DNA of 64,000 bases from GWE2-40-63 sp041664345 (GTDB taxonomy: Bacteria > Bacteroidota > Bacteroidia > Bacteroidales > SZUA-534): assembly GCA_041664345.1 (NCBI GenBank), contig JBAYKX010000013.1, positions 39,600 to 103,599 on the forward strand, in the 5' to 3' direction. Within the stretch, counting starts at the first letter, position 1; every line of letters begins with the position of its first letter. Positions 55,708-63,902 of the stretch are shown piece after piece. A model generated the notes under the pieces. That model was not told the origin of the DNA. It searched no databases and saw only the letters and a list, made by a program, of their open reading frames with translations. The translations under genes and the position numbers were made by a program.

Positions 55708-56811
55708 TTAATAAAGCATTATTTTTTTTACAGAAGTTTCTTTTTTCGAAGTAATAACCTTAACCAAATACATTCCTTTTTTTAAAGTTGCAGGTGCAAT
55801 TTCTATTCGAAATTGGTTGTTAGTTCCATACTGTTTATAAACTAATTGTCCAATGGCTGAATATATTTCTACTTCTTGAATTGATACCTCTGATTCTATG
55901 GTGAAATGGCCAGATAGTGCAGGGTTAGGATAAATGGTTAACCAGGAATCAATAGGAGATTCATTAAAACCTACTCCATGTGCAGCACACGCATGTTTTC
56001 CCAAGTTGGTCCAAATATCTTTATAAACCCAATGGCCAGCAGTATCTTTAATTGCAGGTACTGTATCCCATTCTACATTTACAATAAAAGGATTCGGATT
56101 GGCGACAACTCCTTTAACAATATCATATTTCCTGATTAATACATGATCGGAAGTCCATGACATCCAATAGGGTCCAAAGGTTGTTCCGTCTGTAGCTTTG
56201 GCTTGTACAATATAATTAATAACTTTTCCGGTAACAGCCACTTCGGCTGTATTATTATAGGTTAAGGTTGAATCTTTAACATACGACCAACCGGTTTGTG
56301 CTGATATAGTAGCTCCCTGTCCAATTTGTCCAATTAAATCGACTGATGTAACATTAGACATATCAGCACTTGGGGCAACACCTCCGGGGGTTTTTACAAG
56401 AGCAATAGCATCATTGCCATTCATGTAGGTAGGAGCAGGGTAAGCGCCATCCAATTGATTTGCCATAGCTTGCAACTCAGGACTGCAAGCTGGAGATGAG
56501 GATGTGGATGTGGTTTGTCCATTTACTAAAACAAATGTTGCGTAAGGAGCTAATGTTCCACTTAAATGAGTGGCACCACCTTCTGCAAAAGTAGAACTTC
56601 CATTGCTAAAACGCATTACATAGTAATTGCTTAAGTCGATAGTCTGGCTTGTTGGATTGTAAATTTCGACTGCTTTGTTATTTCCGCTTCCTTCTACATA
56701 TTCTGAGAAGAATAAATCGGTAGGAGTTTGTGCGGTTGCATAAAGAGCCGTCAGAAATAGCATTGATAAGGGTAAGAATAGTTTCATAATCGTAGTTTTA
56801 GTTATCATCAT
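55708..56811 (-). CDS. Secreted lamin-tail-domain protein with T9SS sorting domain
   Basis: The 367-residue protein has a signal peptide (to YATAQ), a lamin-tail domain (about 30-160: FFSEYVEGSGNNKAVEIYNP, IDLSNYYVMRFSNG), a middle beta region and a C-terminal type IX secretion sorting domain (LTIYPNPALSGHFTIES ... KKGMYLVKV). Lamin-tail domains often accompany extracellular nucleases and phosphatases. Met9 (56787) is an alternative start. A promoter TTG-N18-TAAATTTG (minus strand) lies directly upstream. Confidence 0.85.
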   Translation of the reverse strand: MMITKTTIMKLFLPLSMLFLTALYATAQTPTDLFFSEYVEGSGNNKAVEIYNPTSQTIDLSNYYVMRFSNGSSTFAEGGATHLSGTLAPYATFVLVNGQTTSTSSSPACSPELQAMANQLDGAYPAPTYMNGNDAIALVKTPGGVAPSADMSNVTSVDLIGQIGQGATISAQTGWSYVKDSTLTYNNTAEVAVTGKVINYIVQAKATDGTTFGPYWMSWTSDHVLIRKYDIVKGVVANPNPFIVNVEWDTVPAIKDTAGHWVYKDIWTNLGKHACAAHGVGFNESPIDSWLTIYPNPALSGHFTIESEVSIQEVEIYSAIGQLVYKQYGTNNQFRIEIAPATLKKGMYLVKVITSKKETSVKKIMLY

Positions 56812-56824
56812 AATTTACAGGATA

Positions 56825-56853
56825 CAAATTTATAAAAATCAAATGAATTACAA
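56825..56853 (-). promoter_or_regulatory. Bacteroidota-type promoter TTG-N18-TAAATTTG (minus strand)
   Basis: On the minus strand TTG (56853-56851) and TAAATTTG (56832-56825) are 18 bases apart, followed by the lamin-tail gene start at 56811. It probably drives the lamin-tail gene, and perhaps the receptor and PLD genes by readthrough. The rest of the 239-base spacer 56812-57050 holds nothing else I can name. Confidence 0.65.
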
Positions 56854-57050
56854 GTTATTTTGGTGTGTTATAAAAAAGAAAAGTAATATAAAAATTTTAA
56901 TTAGCAGTTATTTAACCTTAATTTAATATTAAATTTAGGAAATAAGAATTGTATAGTACATAATTTCAGATTTTTTGACGAAGTAATCTTTTGAATTATT
57001 CGATAATTGTAACGGTTAATTGTTTTTAACTTAAACAGCCGATATTTTAC

Positions 57051-57797
57051 CTATCTGATACTTTTTATCAAAAGTTCCAAATCTTCCGGGGTGTCTACAC
57101 TCAATCCTTCAATTTGGGTAATGGCGGTATTTATTTTGTACCCATTTTCGAGCCAGCGCAATTGCTCCAATGATTCGGCCATTTCAAGCGTTCCTTTTTC
57201 CAACCCGCACAATTCGAACAATACATTTTTGCGGTAGCCGTACATTCCAATGTGGTGATAAAAAGTGTTTTTCTCCATCCATTTTTCTTTTTCGGTACCG
57301 CGGATAAAAGGGATGCAGCTCCTACTGAAATATAAGGCTTCCCCTTTTTTACTAATTACTACTTTTACTTTATTGGGATTAAAAAGTGCTTCATGGTCAG
57401 TAATGGGTTTAATCAGTGTGGCTATTTCCGTTTCTGGTTCGTCAAATAATTCATTTAACTGCCTTATTTGCTGTGGATCGATAAATGGTTCATCGCCTTG
57501 CACGTTAATAACCACATCAGCTTTCAGGTGGTTTTGTGCTTCAAATTTCAAAACGGCTTCGGCACAGCGGTCAGTACCACTGGGATGATTTTCACGGGTC
57601 ATTACTACATTGCCCCCAAATGAAATTACATGTTCCGCTATTCGCTGATCATCGGTAGCTACACAAACATGGTTTAATGCAAGTTTGGTCTGTTCATACA
57701 CCCGCTGAATCATGGTTTTTCCTTTGATAGAAACTAATGGTTTGCCGGGAAACCGGGTGGATGCATATCGTGCAGGAATAATTCCAAAAGTAATCAT
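57051..57797 (-). CDS. kdsB: 3-deoxy-manno-octulosonate cytidylyltransferase (CMP-Kdo synthetase)
   Basis: The protein runs from the ATG at 57797, giving 248 residues starting MITFGIIPARYASTRFPGKP, the KdsB signature, and containing INVQGDEPFIDP. It activates Kdo with CTP for attachment to lipid A. The longer open frame from 58061 runs through palindromic repeats and is rejected. Together with lpxH and lpxK it shows a complete Kdo-lipid A pathway is likely. Confidence 0.95.
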   Translation of the reverse strand: MITFGIIPARYASTRFPGKPLVSIKGKTMIQRVYEQTKLALNHVCVATDDQRIAEHVISFGGNVVMTRENHPSGTDRCAEAVLKFEAQNHLKADVVINVQGDEPFIDPQQIRQLNELFDEPETEIATLIKPITDHEALFNPNKVKVVISKKGEALYFSRSCIPFIRGTEKEKWMEKNTFYHHIGMYGYRKNVLFELCGLEKGTLEMAESLEQLRWLENGYKINTAITQIEGLSVDTPEDLELLIKSIR

Positions 57798-57839
57798 AGT
57801 AGTATTTTTTGCAAATGTAATGAAATCAATGACACTCGG

Positions 57840-57865
57840 CTCAAACGAGCGCAGCGAAGTTTGAG
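57840..57865. repeat. Palindrome CTCAAAC/GTTTGAG
   Basis: CTCAAAC (57840-57846) and GTTTGAG (57859-57865) flank GAGCGCAGCGAA. The core GCGCAGCGAAGTTTGA is repeated at 57940-57955. It is part of a repeat cluster upstream of kdsB. Confidence 0.7.
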
Positions 57866-57879
57866 CCGTAAGTGGAATT

Positions 57880-57907
57880 GATCCCGACGGCAAAGCCAGG
57901 CGGGATC
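57880..57907. repeat. Palindrome GATCCCG/CGGGATC
   Basis: GATCCCG at 57880-57886 pairs with CGGGATC at 57901-57907 with a 14-base loop rich in C and G. Second element of the repeat cluster upstream of kdsB. Confidence 0.65.
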
Positions 57908-57962
57908 TGTAGAAAGTTCCATGAATTCTAAATCTGGGGGCGCAGCGAAGTTTGAAAGAAGA

Positions 57963-58009
57963 AGCCACAGATTCACAGATTTTTTTCATTAATCTGTGAA
58001 TCTGTGGCT
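57963..58009. repeat. Perfect 19-bp inverted repeat (AGCCACAGATTCACAGATT)
   Basis: Arms at 57963-57981 and 57991-58009 match perfectly around a 9-base loop. It also has an internal tandem (CACAGATT repeated). Similar ATTCACAGATT repeats occur widely in Bacteroidota genomes, as I recall. It lies just after the second TerB-ABC gene on the minus strand, and could end its transcript. Confidence 0.8.
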
Positions 58010-58029
58010 CGTATTTTTGAATGGGGAGT

Positions 58030-61000
58030 TTATTTTTTACGCAACAACGAGGCCAATTCAATCATTTTTCGCAAACCATCGGCAAGTAATAAAAAATACA
58101 TCAACATGGAGAAAGCCCATATTACCATTAGATTAAAGTAGTAGGTATCAATTTCTAAACCTCCAATTTTTTTAACTGGAGAATAAAAATGTGCTCTTCC
58201 ATTGTTTTTGCTAGGATCTCTATAGATTGGATCGGCTAATTGAACAAATCCATCACCGGTATCATGAATCTTATGAATTTCATTCCGGTTCATAACCAAA
58301 TCAGCTAAAAAATCGTTGTAATTATCTTTTTTAAGTTCCACCAATGCTTCTTTGCCACCCATTTCGGCTGTTAAATCGGCCACTTGCTGATCGAGCAAGC
58401 TTATTGCCTTGTTTTGTTTTTTCTGGTAAAAACGGGTTACTAACTGTAAATGCTCCTGTAAATCTTTAATAACCGTTTCGTTAAATTTACCCGGTTCAAT
58501 TTCACTGGTTTTGGCAAATTCATATTTTGGGGTCATGGTGTTTAATTTTTCAATTTCCCTTCGTACAAAAGCAATGTTGCGATTTGCCAGTTCCTCGCCC
58601 GACTGATACTGAATTTTAGAGATTTTATTTGTTATCGCAGGAATCAGGTATGAGGCCACATAGCTGGCTTCACTTTTCTTTTTTTCAAGATAATAAAAAT
58701 GTTTTTCATAGCCATTATCCCTAAACTGCTTAACTGCCATGGCTTCATAAGCCCAGCGTGAAACCATTAAATCGCCTAATAATGGAACGTACTCATAAGA
58801 GCTGATGGAACGGTTGAGCTTTTCGAACTTGACCATTGTTCCGCTAAATAGGAGCTGTGGTACTACCAAAAAAGGAATCAAAATATATATGGTGATTACT
58901 GAATCAAGCGCTGATGAAATATTTAACCCAATCATGTTCGAAGCGCACGATGCCGAAAACAAGATGAGCCAGTGGGCGAAAGTCAAACCATGAATTTCCA
59001 TTATCAGGTTGCCAATTACCATGAAGGAGACGGTTTGTACGGCAGATATCAGGAATAAAATAAGAATTTTACTATTCAAATAGCTGAACCGACTTAAATT
59101 AAGGAATGTTTCCCTTTTTAATAGTTGTCGGTCGCGGATAATTTCCTCGGCACTTACGTAAGCCCAATAAATATGGCTACTACTACCGCCATGAACAAAT
59201 AGATGGGCACGTTTTCGTTGGCACTGAAAAAATACTCCTTAGGGTTTTCAGGGGTACCTTGAATATATTTGGTAAAGTAGGCAAGAATAAGGGCCAGCAG
59301 TGGGGCTTCCAGAAAATTGATGAGCATATACTGCTTGTTCGACAATTTTGATAATATATTTCGAATGGAAAAGATTCGGAATTGTTCTAAAACTCCGGGA
59401 ATGGCGAAGTTGTTTTTAGGGAGAACCCGTTTTTCAATATCAATTGGATTCTTGTTTTCAATGTGAATTTGGTATAATTCAGCCCATTCCTCCGGTGATG
59501 TTTTTCGTTTGCGGGTTACGCGTCCATATTCATCTACTATCTTGGCTTCCAGCACTTGCAATACTTGTTCGGGATTAATATTCCCGCAATGATAACATTC
59601 CGATTCCGTGGCGTTTACGTGGCTGCTCATGGTTTTAAAGTAAACTACCGAGTCAACCGGGTTTCCATAATACACCAGGTAGCCTCCTTTATCCATTATC
59701 AGCAATTTGTCGAACATTTTAAAAATATCGGACGATGGCTGGTGAATATTAACGATAACCAATTTTCCTTTAAGGGTAATTTCCTTGAGCAAATCCATTA
59801 CCATCTCTGAATCCATTGACGAAAGACCTGAGGTTGGCTCGTCAACAAACATAACCAATGGCTCGCGAATGAGTTCCAGTGCAATATTTAAACGTTTTCG
59901 TTGTCCGCCGCTAATGGTTTTATTCAGTGGGTTTCCAACCACTAAATGGCTGGAAGCAATGAGGTCTAAATCCTCAAGAATTTTATTAACGGCTTTAGCA
60001 ATTTCTTCCTCGTCGAAATCTTTAAAACACAATTTGGCACTATAATACAGGTTTTGATATACGGTCAATTCTTCAATCAGCAAATCATCTTGAGGTACAA
60101 ACCCAATAACTCCTTCCAGTTGATTTTTATCTTCGTGGATATCAATACCATTAATATATATGTTACCACTTTGAGGTCTTAAATTGCCATTCAACACATT
60201 GAGCAAAGTCGATTTTCCAACCCCGCTGCCTCCCATAATACCAATCAATTCACCTCCATGTTCGCTAAAAGTGAATTTATGAATTCCGTTGGGACTGTTT
60301 TTAAACCGGAATTCTACTTCTTTGGCAGTAAAAACTACTTTTTGATCAAGACGTGAATCAATAAATTTTGCTACAATATCGCTGTAATAGATAGAGCCAA
60401 TTTTTGAACTTCGGATAGCTGATCCTTTGGGGAGCATATAGGTGCGGTTCAGCATGATGATGTGTCCGTTCAAATAGAGATCGGTCTCTCCAACAAAACG
60501 GAATGCATACATATTGATGGATGGCAAATTTAAAACCAAAATGCGACCTTCAAGCTGTTTGAATTGGATGTGTTTAAAACCAGGCAAAGGGGCTTCCTCA
60601 TTTGAATCCAGAATCAATATGTTCTCTTTGTATGGTACTTTTTCCAATGATGCTTCCAGAGAAAATGCATAACTGTTGTTATATTCATCTTCCGGAATAT
60701 TAAACACATCGGACACTGTTTTTACAAAATCAAGTTCCTTTTCTGTAATTTCTTCACCAAAACTTATAAACTCCAATATTTGGAGAACCACCAGAATTTT
60801 TTGTTCTTGTTGCAGTTCTTCATTTATTTGTTGACAGATGCGAAGTACTTTAACGGAATTCGATGAAGTCCTTTTTCGCACCTGAGTGCCATCTTTATCG
60901 GTTATATTTCCTTGGTGGATGGTTATATATTCATCAAAAAGTTCCAGGTATTCTTTTACCTGAGCCATGCTTAATTGAAGTTTCAAATACGATTCCACAA

Positions 61001-61091
61001 TGGAGCGCGACTTATCGGAGACTCCGTCTTTATTCACATGGGCAATGATGGCAAACAGTTGCATCAGGGCTTTTAAAATTGATTCGCTCAT
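58030..61091 (-). pseudogene. Second TerB-ABCG-type transporter, broken by a one-base deletion
   Basis: Two halves (61091 to 59154, and 59079 to 58030) form a 1020-residue paralogue of the protein at 5205-8261: TerB-like domain, FHA-like segment (DLYLNGHIIMLNRTYMLPKG), ABC ATPase (GGSGVGKST, ISGGQRKR, FVDEPTSGLSS, NIHQPSSD), CYHCGN motif, ABC2 membrane domain and large loop. The first half ends AIFIGLT-stop. One missing G at about 59156/59157 (GGG CTT ACG TAA instead of ACG GTA AGT) restores VSAEEIIRDRQLLKRE in register with the paralogue. Surrounding genes (kdsB, folK) give no signalling context, unlike the first copy. Confidence 0.88.
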
Positions 61092-61206
61092 AATTCATTT
61101 GAGTTTAAAGCACTAAAATAGTAAAAATAATGATGCGAATTCAGGCTGCCCTTTGTTTATGGATGGTATTTATAAATAATTTATCTTTAAGCCCAATAAT
61201 ATTAAC

Positions 61207-61704
61207 ATGGAAAAGACCGGAATATTTTTAGGAATTGGAGGTAACCAAGGGTTTCGATGGAATTATTTAAAGTCATCAAAAGAATTAATAGAGCAATATG
61301 TTGGTAAAATTATCGGTGCCTCATCGGTTTATGAAACTCCGGCCTGGGGTTTCGAAAGTGAAACGCCCTTTCTGAATCAGGTTGTTCAGATTCAAACAAA
61401 GCTGGAACCAGTGGAATTATTAAATGCCCTGCATCAAATAGAAGATAAATTGGGACGGGTGCGTTCCGTTTCCCAATATTCATCGCGAACTATTGATATT
61501 GATTTACTATTTTACAATCAAGCAATTATTGAAACGCAACAAATTCAAGTGCCTCATCCACGAATTCAGCTCCGTAAATTTGTGTTGGAACCTATAACAG
61601 AATTGGCTCCTGATTTTTTGCATCCCGTTCTTCACCAAACCATGTTGGAGTTAACTACTCGATGCACTGATCCATCAATTTGTAGGGTTGTGGAGGAAAT
61701 TTAA
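61207..61704 (+). CDS. folK: 2-amino-4-hydroxy-6-hydroxymethyldihydropteridine diphosphokinase
   Basis: The 165-residue protein starts MEKTGIFLGIGGNQGFRW and has the HPPK motif SSVYETPAWGF and RTIDIDLLFYN with the magnesium-binding DIDL. It transfers pyrophosphate to the pterin in folate synthesis. A near-consensus -7 box TATCTTTA is at 61182-61189. It is divergent from the TerB-ABC gene. Confidence 0.95.
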   Translation: MEKTGIFLGIGGNQGFRWNYLKSSKELIEQYVGKIIGASSVYETPAWGFESETPFLNQVVQIQTKLEPVELLNALHQIEDKLGRVRSVSQYSSRTIDIDLLFYNQAIIETQQIQVPHPRIQLRKFVLEPITELAPDFLHPVLHQTMLELTTRCTDPSICRVVEEI

Positions 61705-61807
61705 TTGGAATTTTCAGTTGATAAAAACAGGGAATGTAACGTTTTAAGCAAAAATAAAGCGCAGATTTTTTGAATTTTGGTTATTCGACATTTATAGTGG
61801 ACTATAC

Positions 61808-61836
61808 ACTTTATAATATACTAAAACTGTTTCCAC
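61808..61836. repeat. 29-bp dispersed repeat, copy 2
   Basis: ACTTTATAATATACTAAA followed by aCTGTTTcCAC; 27 of 29 bases match the copy at 19208-19236. Confidence 0.7.
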
Positions 61837-61905
61837 CCTTCCACCTTGCTACCCTGTAACCTTGTTACCCTGCTACCTTTCCACCTTTTAACCCTGCTAC
61901 CTTAC
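61837..61905. repeat. Degenerate tandem of ACCTTGTTACCCTGCT-like units
   Basis: A pyrimidine-rich stretch of CCACCTTGC, TACCCTG, TAACCTTGT and TACCCTGCT units, repeated with variation, ends at the 3' end of upp on the minus strand. It lies next to the 29-bp repeat and may be a slippage-prone sequence. Confidence 0.6.
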
Positions 61906-62552
61906 TCTTTTTTTCCATAAGATAAATCACCAGCATCTCCCAAACCGGGAACAATGTATGATTTTACCGTAAGTTCAGCATCAATGGCTCCGGTCCACAA
62001 GGTAATTTTATTTCCCCCTAAATGCTTTTGCATGTATTCAATTCCTTCTTTGCTGGCAATAACCGAAACAATATGGGTGTGTTTTGGGATTCCTTTTTGG
62101 AGTAAGGCTTTGTAAGCCAATACCATGGAAGCTCCGGTTGCCAGCATAGGATCCACTAAAATAACATACTTATCTTGCATTGACGGCCCTGAAATATGCT
62201 CAAATTTAATTTGAAAAGTTCCGTCTTTGCCGTATTTGCGATAGGCTGAAATGAACGAGTTTTCTGCTTTGTCAAAATAATTTAAAAATCCGGTATGCAT
62301 AGGTAACCCCGCGCGCATAATGCTTGAAATAACGGGTTGGTTTGTAAGAATGGGTACTTCGGCAATTCCAAGGGGAGTTTGAACTTCAATTTTATGATAA
62401 TCGAGCCTTTTACTGATTTCGTAGGCAAAAATTTCACCCATGCGTTCTAGGTTTTTACGGAAGCGCATGCTGTCTAATTGAACTACCTGATCTCTGATTT
62501 CAGATAAGTATTGGTTGAATAGTGAGTTGTTTTCGCCAAGATTGATCACCAT
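61902..62552 (-). CDS. upp: Uracil phosphoribosyltransferase
   Basis: From the ATG at 62552 the protein has 216 residues, starting MVINLGENNSLF; a 12-residue extension from 62588 is unlikely. It has the PRPP-binding loop VDPMLATGAS, an SIMRAGLPMHTG segment and a late VPGLGDAGD motif, as in Upp. It salvages uracil to UMP. It is convergent with folK. Confidence 0.93.
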   Translation of the reverse strand: MVINLGENNSLFNQYLSEIRDQVVQLDSMRFRKNLERMGEIFAYEISKRLDYHKIEVQTPLGIAEVPILTNQPVISSIMRAGLPMHTGFLNYFDKAENSFISAYRKYGKDGTFQIKFEHISGPSMQDKYVILVDPMLATGASMVLAYKALLQKGIPKHTHIVSVIASKEGIEYMQKHLGGNKITLWTGAIDAELTVKSYIVPGLGDAGDLSYGKKE

Positions 62553-62588
62553 TTTACTTGTCCTGTTAAAGTTTAGGTAAAAATGCAA

Positions 62589-62925
62589 AAAAAATATGTA
62601 TTATCAGTAATATTATGAGTTAAAACGTTCGTTTTATTAAGGGTTTACAACCAAAGAAACTTAATATATGTTTTAGTAAGAATAGATCAATCTCGGAGGA
62701 ATTTATCTTTTATTGGTATTTTGCTTGATTTAAATTTTAGTTTAATAAATTTGGGACGTGAATTCAGTAGCGTTTTGTTTAAGTTACTTTTTTATCTATT
62801 CTGAATTTGTCGAATATCGTTGTGCTGAATTTTGATAAATAAAGGGATAGACTTTAAATGTAACCAGTTAAACTGCAATTCATTGATTGTATATCGTTAA
62901 ATTAACTAACAATAAATTTATAACT
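62589..62925. other. 337-base spacer between divergent upp and a lipoprotein gene
   Basis: I see no gene here. The only pattern is a promoter-like TTG/TAAATTTG pair (annotated separately) far upstream of the lipoprotein start. Confidence 0.5.
62725..62753 (+). promoter_or_regulatory. Candidate promoter TTG-N18-TAAATTTG with long leader
   Basis: TTG (62725-62727) and TAAATTTG (62746-62753) are 18 bases apart. The nearest gene start is at 62926, so the leader would be about 165 bases; alternatively the promoter drives a small RNA. Confidence 0.4.
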
Positions 62926-63624
62926 ATGAAGACTAATTTTTTAATTGCAATAACCGTTGGAATATTATTGGGTGCCGGATGCAACTCAAAAAGTGAAAAA
63001 AAGGAAGCGGTAACTGATGGCAACCACAAAGTGACAGTAACTGAAGTGTTACAAGCCAATGAATACACTTATTTAAACGTATCGGAAGAAGGCACTATTT
63101 ATTGGATTGCTGTTCCCAAAATGGATGCTGTTATGGGCGATGAGTTGTTTTATACCAATTTTATGGAGATGAATCAATTTACCAGCAAGGATTTAAACCG
63201 GGTTTTTGAATCGGTTTTGTTTGTTTCGGATATTAGCAAGGAACGCATTATAACTCAAGCTCCGGTAATGGGAAAAAGCATGGGTAAACCGGCACTTGAG
63301 AAAAAAACAATTACTATGGAACCTGTTTCAGGAGGGATTACCATTGGTGAATTATTTGGAAATAAGGAAAAATACAGTGGGAAAAAAGTTGCCATAAAAG
63401 GTCAGGTTGTTAAAGTAAACTATGGCATTATGGATAAAAACTGGTTTCACATTCAGGATGGTACTGATAGCAATGGTAGCTACGATTTGACTATTACTAC
63501 AACTGAAGAAGATGTTGAAGTGGGTGACCAATTTGTTTTTGAAGGAATGGTAGTTTTAGATAAAGATTTTGGCGCCGGTTATTCGTATGATGTTATAATG
63601 GAAAACGCTACGGTGGTGCGTTAA
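62926..63624 (+). CDS. Lipoprotein with OB-fold-like C-terminal domain
   Basis: From the ATG at 62926 the 232-residue protein has a lipobox GAGC (Cys19), a first beta domain (about 35-110; YTYLNVSEEGTIYWIAVPKM) and a second OB-fold-like domain (about 145-232) with GKKVAIKGQVVKVNYGIMDKNW, HIQDGT and VGDQFVFEGMV. This resembles bacterial OB-fold nucleic-acid-binding-like or DUF4920-like proteins, but a specific family is uncertain. A TTG start at 62887 is rejected. A terminator follows. Confidence 0.75.
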   Translation: MKTNFLIAITVGILLGAGCNSKSEKKEAVTDGNHKVTVTEVLQANEYTYLNVSEEGTIYWIAVPKMDAVMGDELFYTNFMEMNQFTSKDLNRVFESVLFVSDISKERIITQAPVMGKSMGKPALEKKTITMEPVSGGITIGELFGNKEKYSGKKVAIKGQVVKVNYGIMDKNWFHIQDGTDSNGSYDLTITTTEEDVEVGDQFVFEGMVVLDKDFGAGYSYDVIMENATVVR

Positions 63625-63642
63625 TTCAGCTAAAATACTTTT

Positions 63643-63671
63643 AAAAGGCAGCTCAATGGGCTGCCTTTTTT
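63643..63671 (+). terminator. Rho-independent terminator after the OB-fold lipoprotein
   Basis: AAAAGGCAGC (63643-63652) pairs with GCTGCCTTTT (63660-63669) with loop TCAATGG and a T-run. Confidence 0.9.
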
Positions 63672-63691
63672 TATAATTCTTTATTTCCGCA

Positions 63692-63756
63692 AGTCACAGG
63701 GTGACTTATTGACAATTATTTGCCTACTTTGTGCCAAATTGAGTCACCCCGTGACT
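63692..63756. repeat. Two palindromic sites AGTCAC-N3-GTGACT, 50 bases apart
   Basis: AGTCAC-AGG-GTGACT (63692-63706) and AGTCAC-CCC-GTGACT (63742-63756) start exactly 50 bases apart. ATTGACA (63708-63714) follows the first, and TGTCAAT (63756-63762) follows the second, as an inverted pair. The arrangement resembles a pair of operators or a folded repeat. No gene overlaps. Confidence 0.7.
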
Positions 63757-63837
63757 GTCAATGGTTTCCTGGTAACTTGATGATTTTAGGTAATCATTAA
63801 GTTTTAGAAAAATTTATGCGCAATAAGAATTTGAATC

Positions 63838-63902
63838 TTATACCTAAGTTGAGCGATTTGACCCCGAGACTTCGGGAGAAAAAGCGCTTTACTTAGGTAT
63901 AA
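63838..63902. repeat. 12-bp inverted repeat TTATACCTAAGT with inner CCCGA/TCGGG hairpin
   Basis: TTATACCTAAGT (63838-63849) is mirrored perfectly by ACTTAGGTATAA (63891-63902) around a 41-base spacer, which itself folds as CCCGA-GACT-TCGGG (63862-63875). It may be a small mobile repeat or a nested hairpin. Confidence 0.65.

Noticed and set aside
57798..58061. An 88-residue N-terminal extension of kdsB
   Set aside because: It runs through palindromic repeats and precedes the family-typical start MITFGIIPARYASTRFPGKP.
61837..61905. CRISPR-like array
   Set aside because: Units are short, degenerate and have no unique spacers; no cas genes are present.
63816..63896. A 26-codon ATG frame through the nested inverted repeat
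   Set aside because: Formed by the palindromic arms; no protein features.
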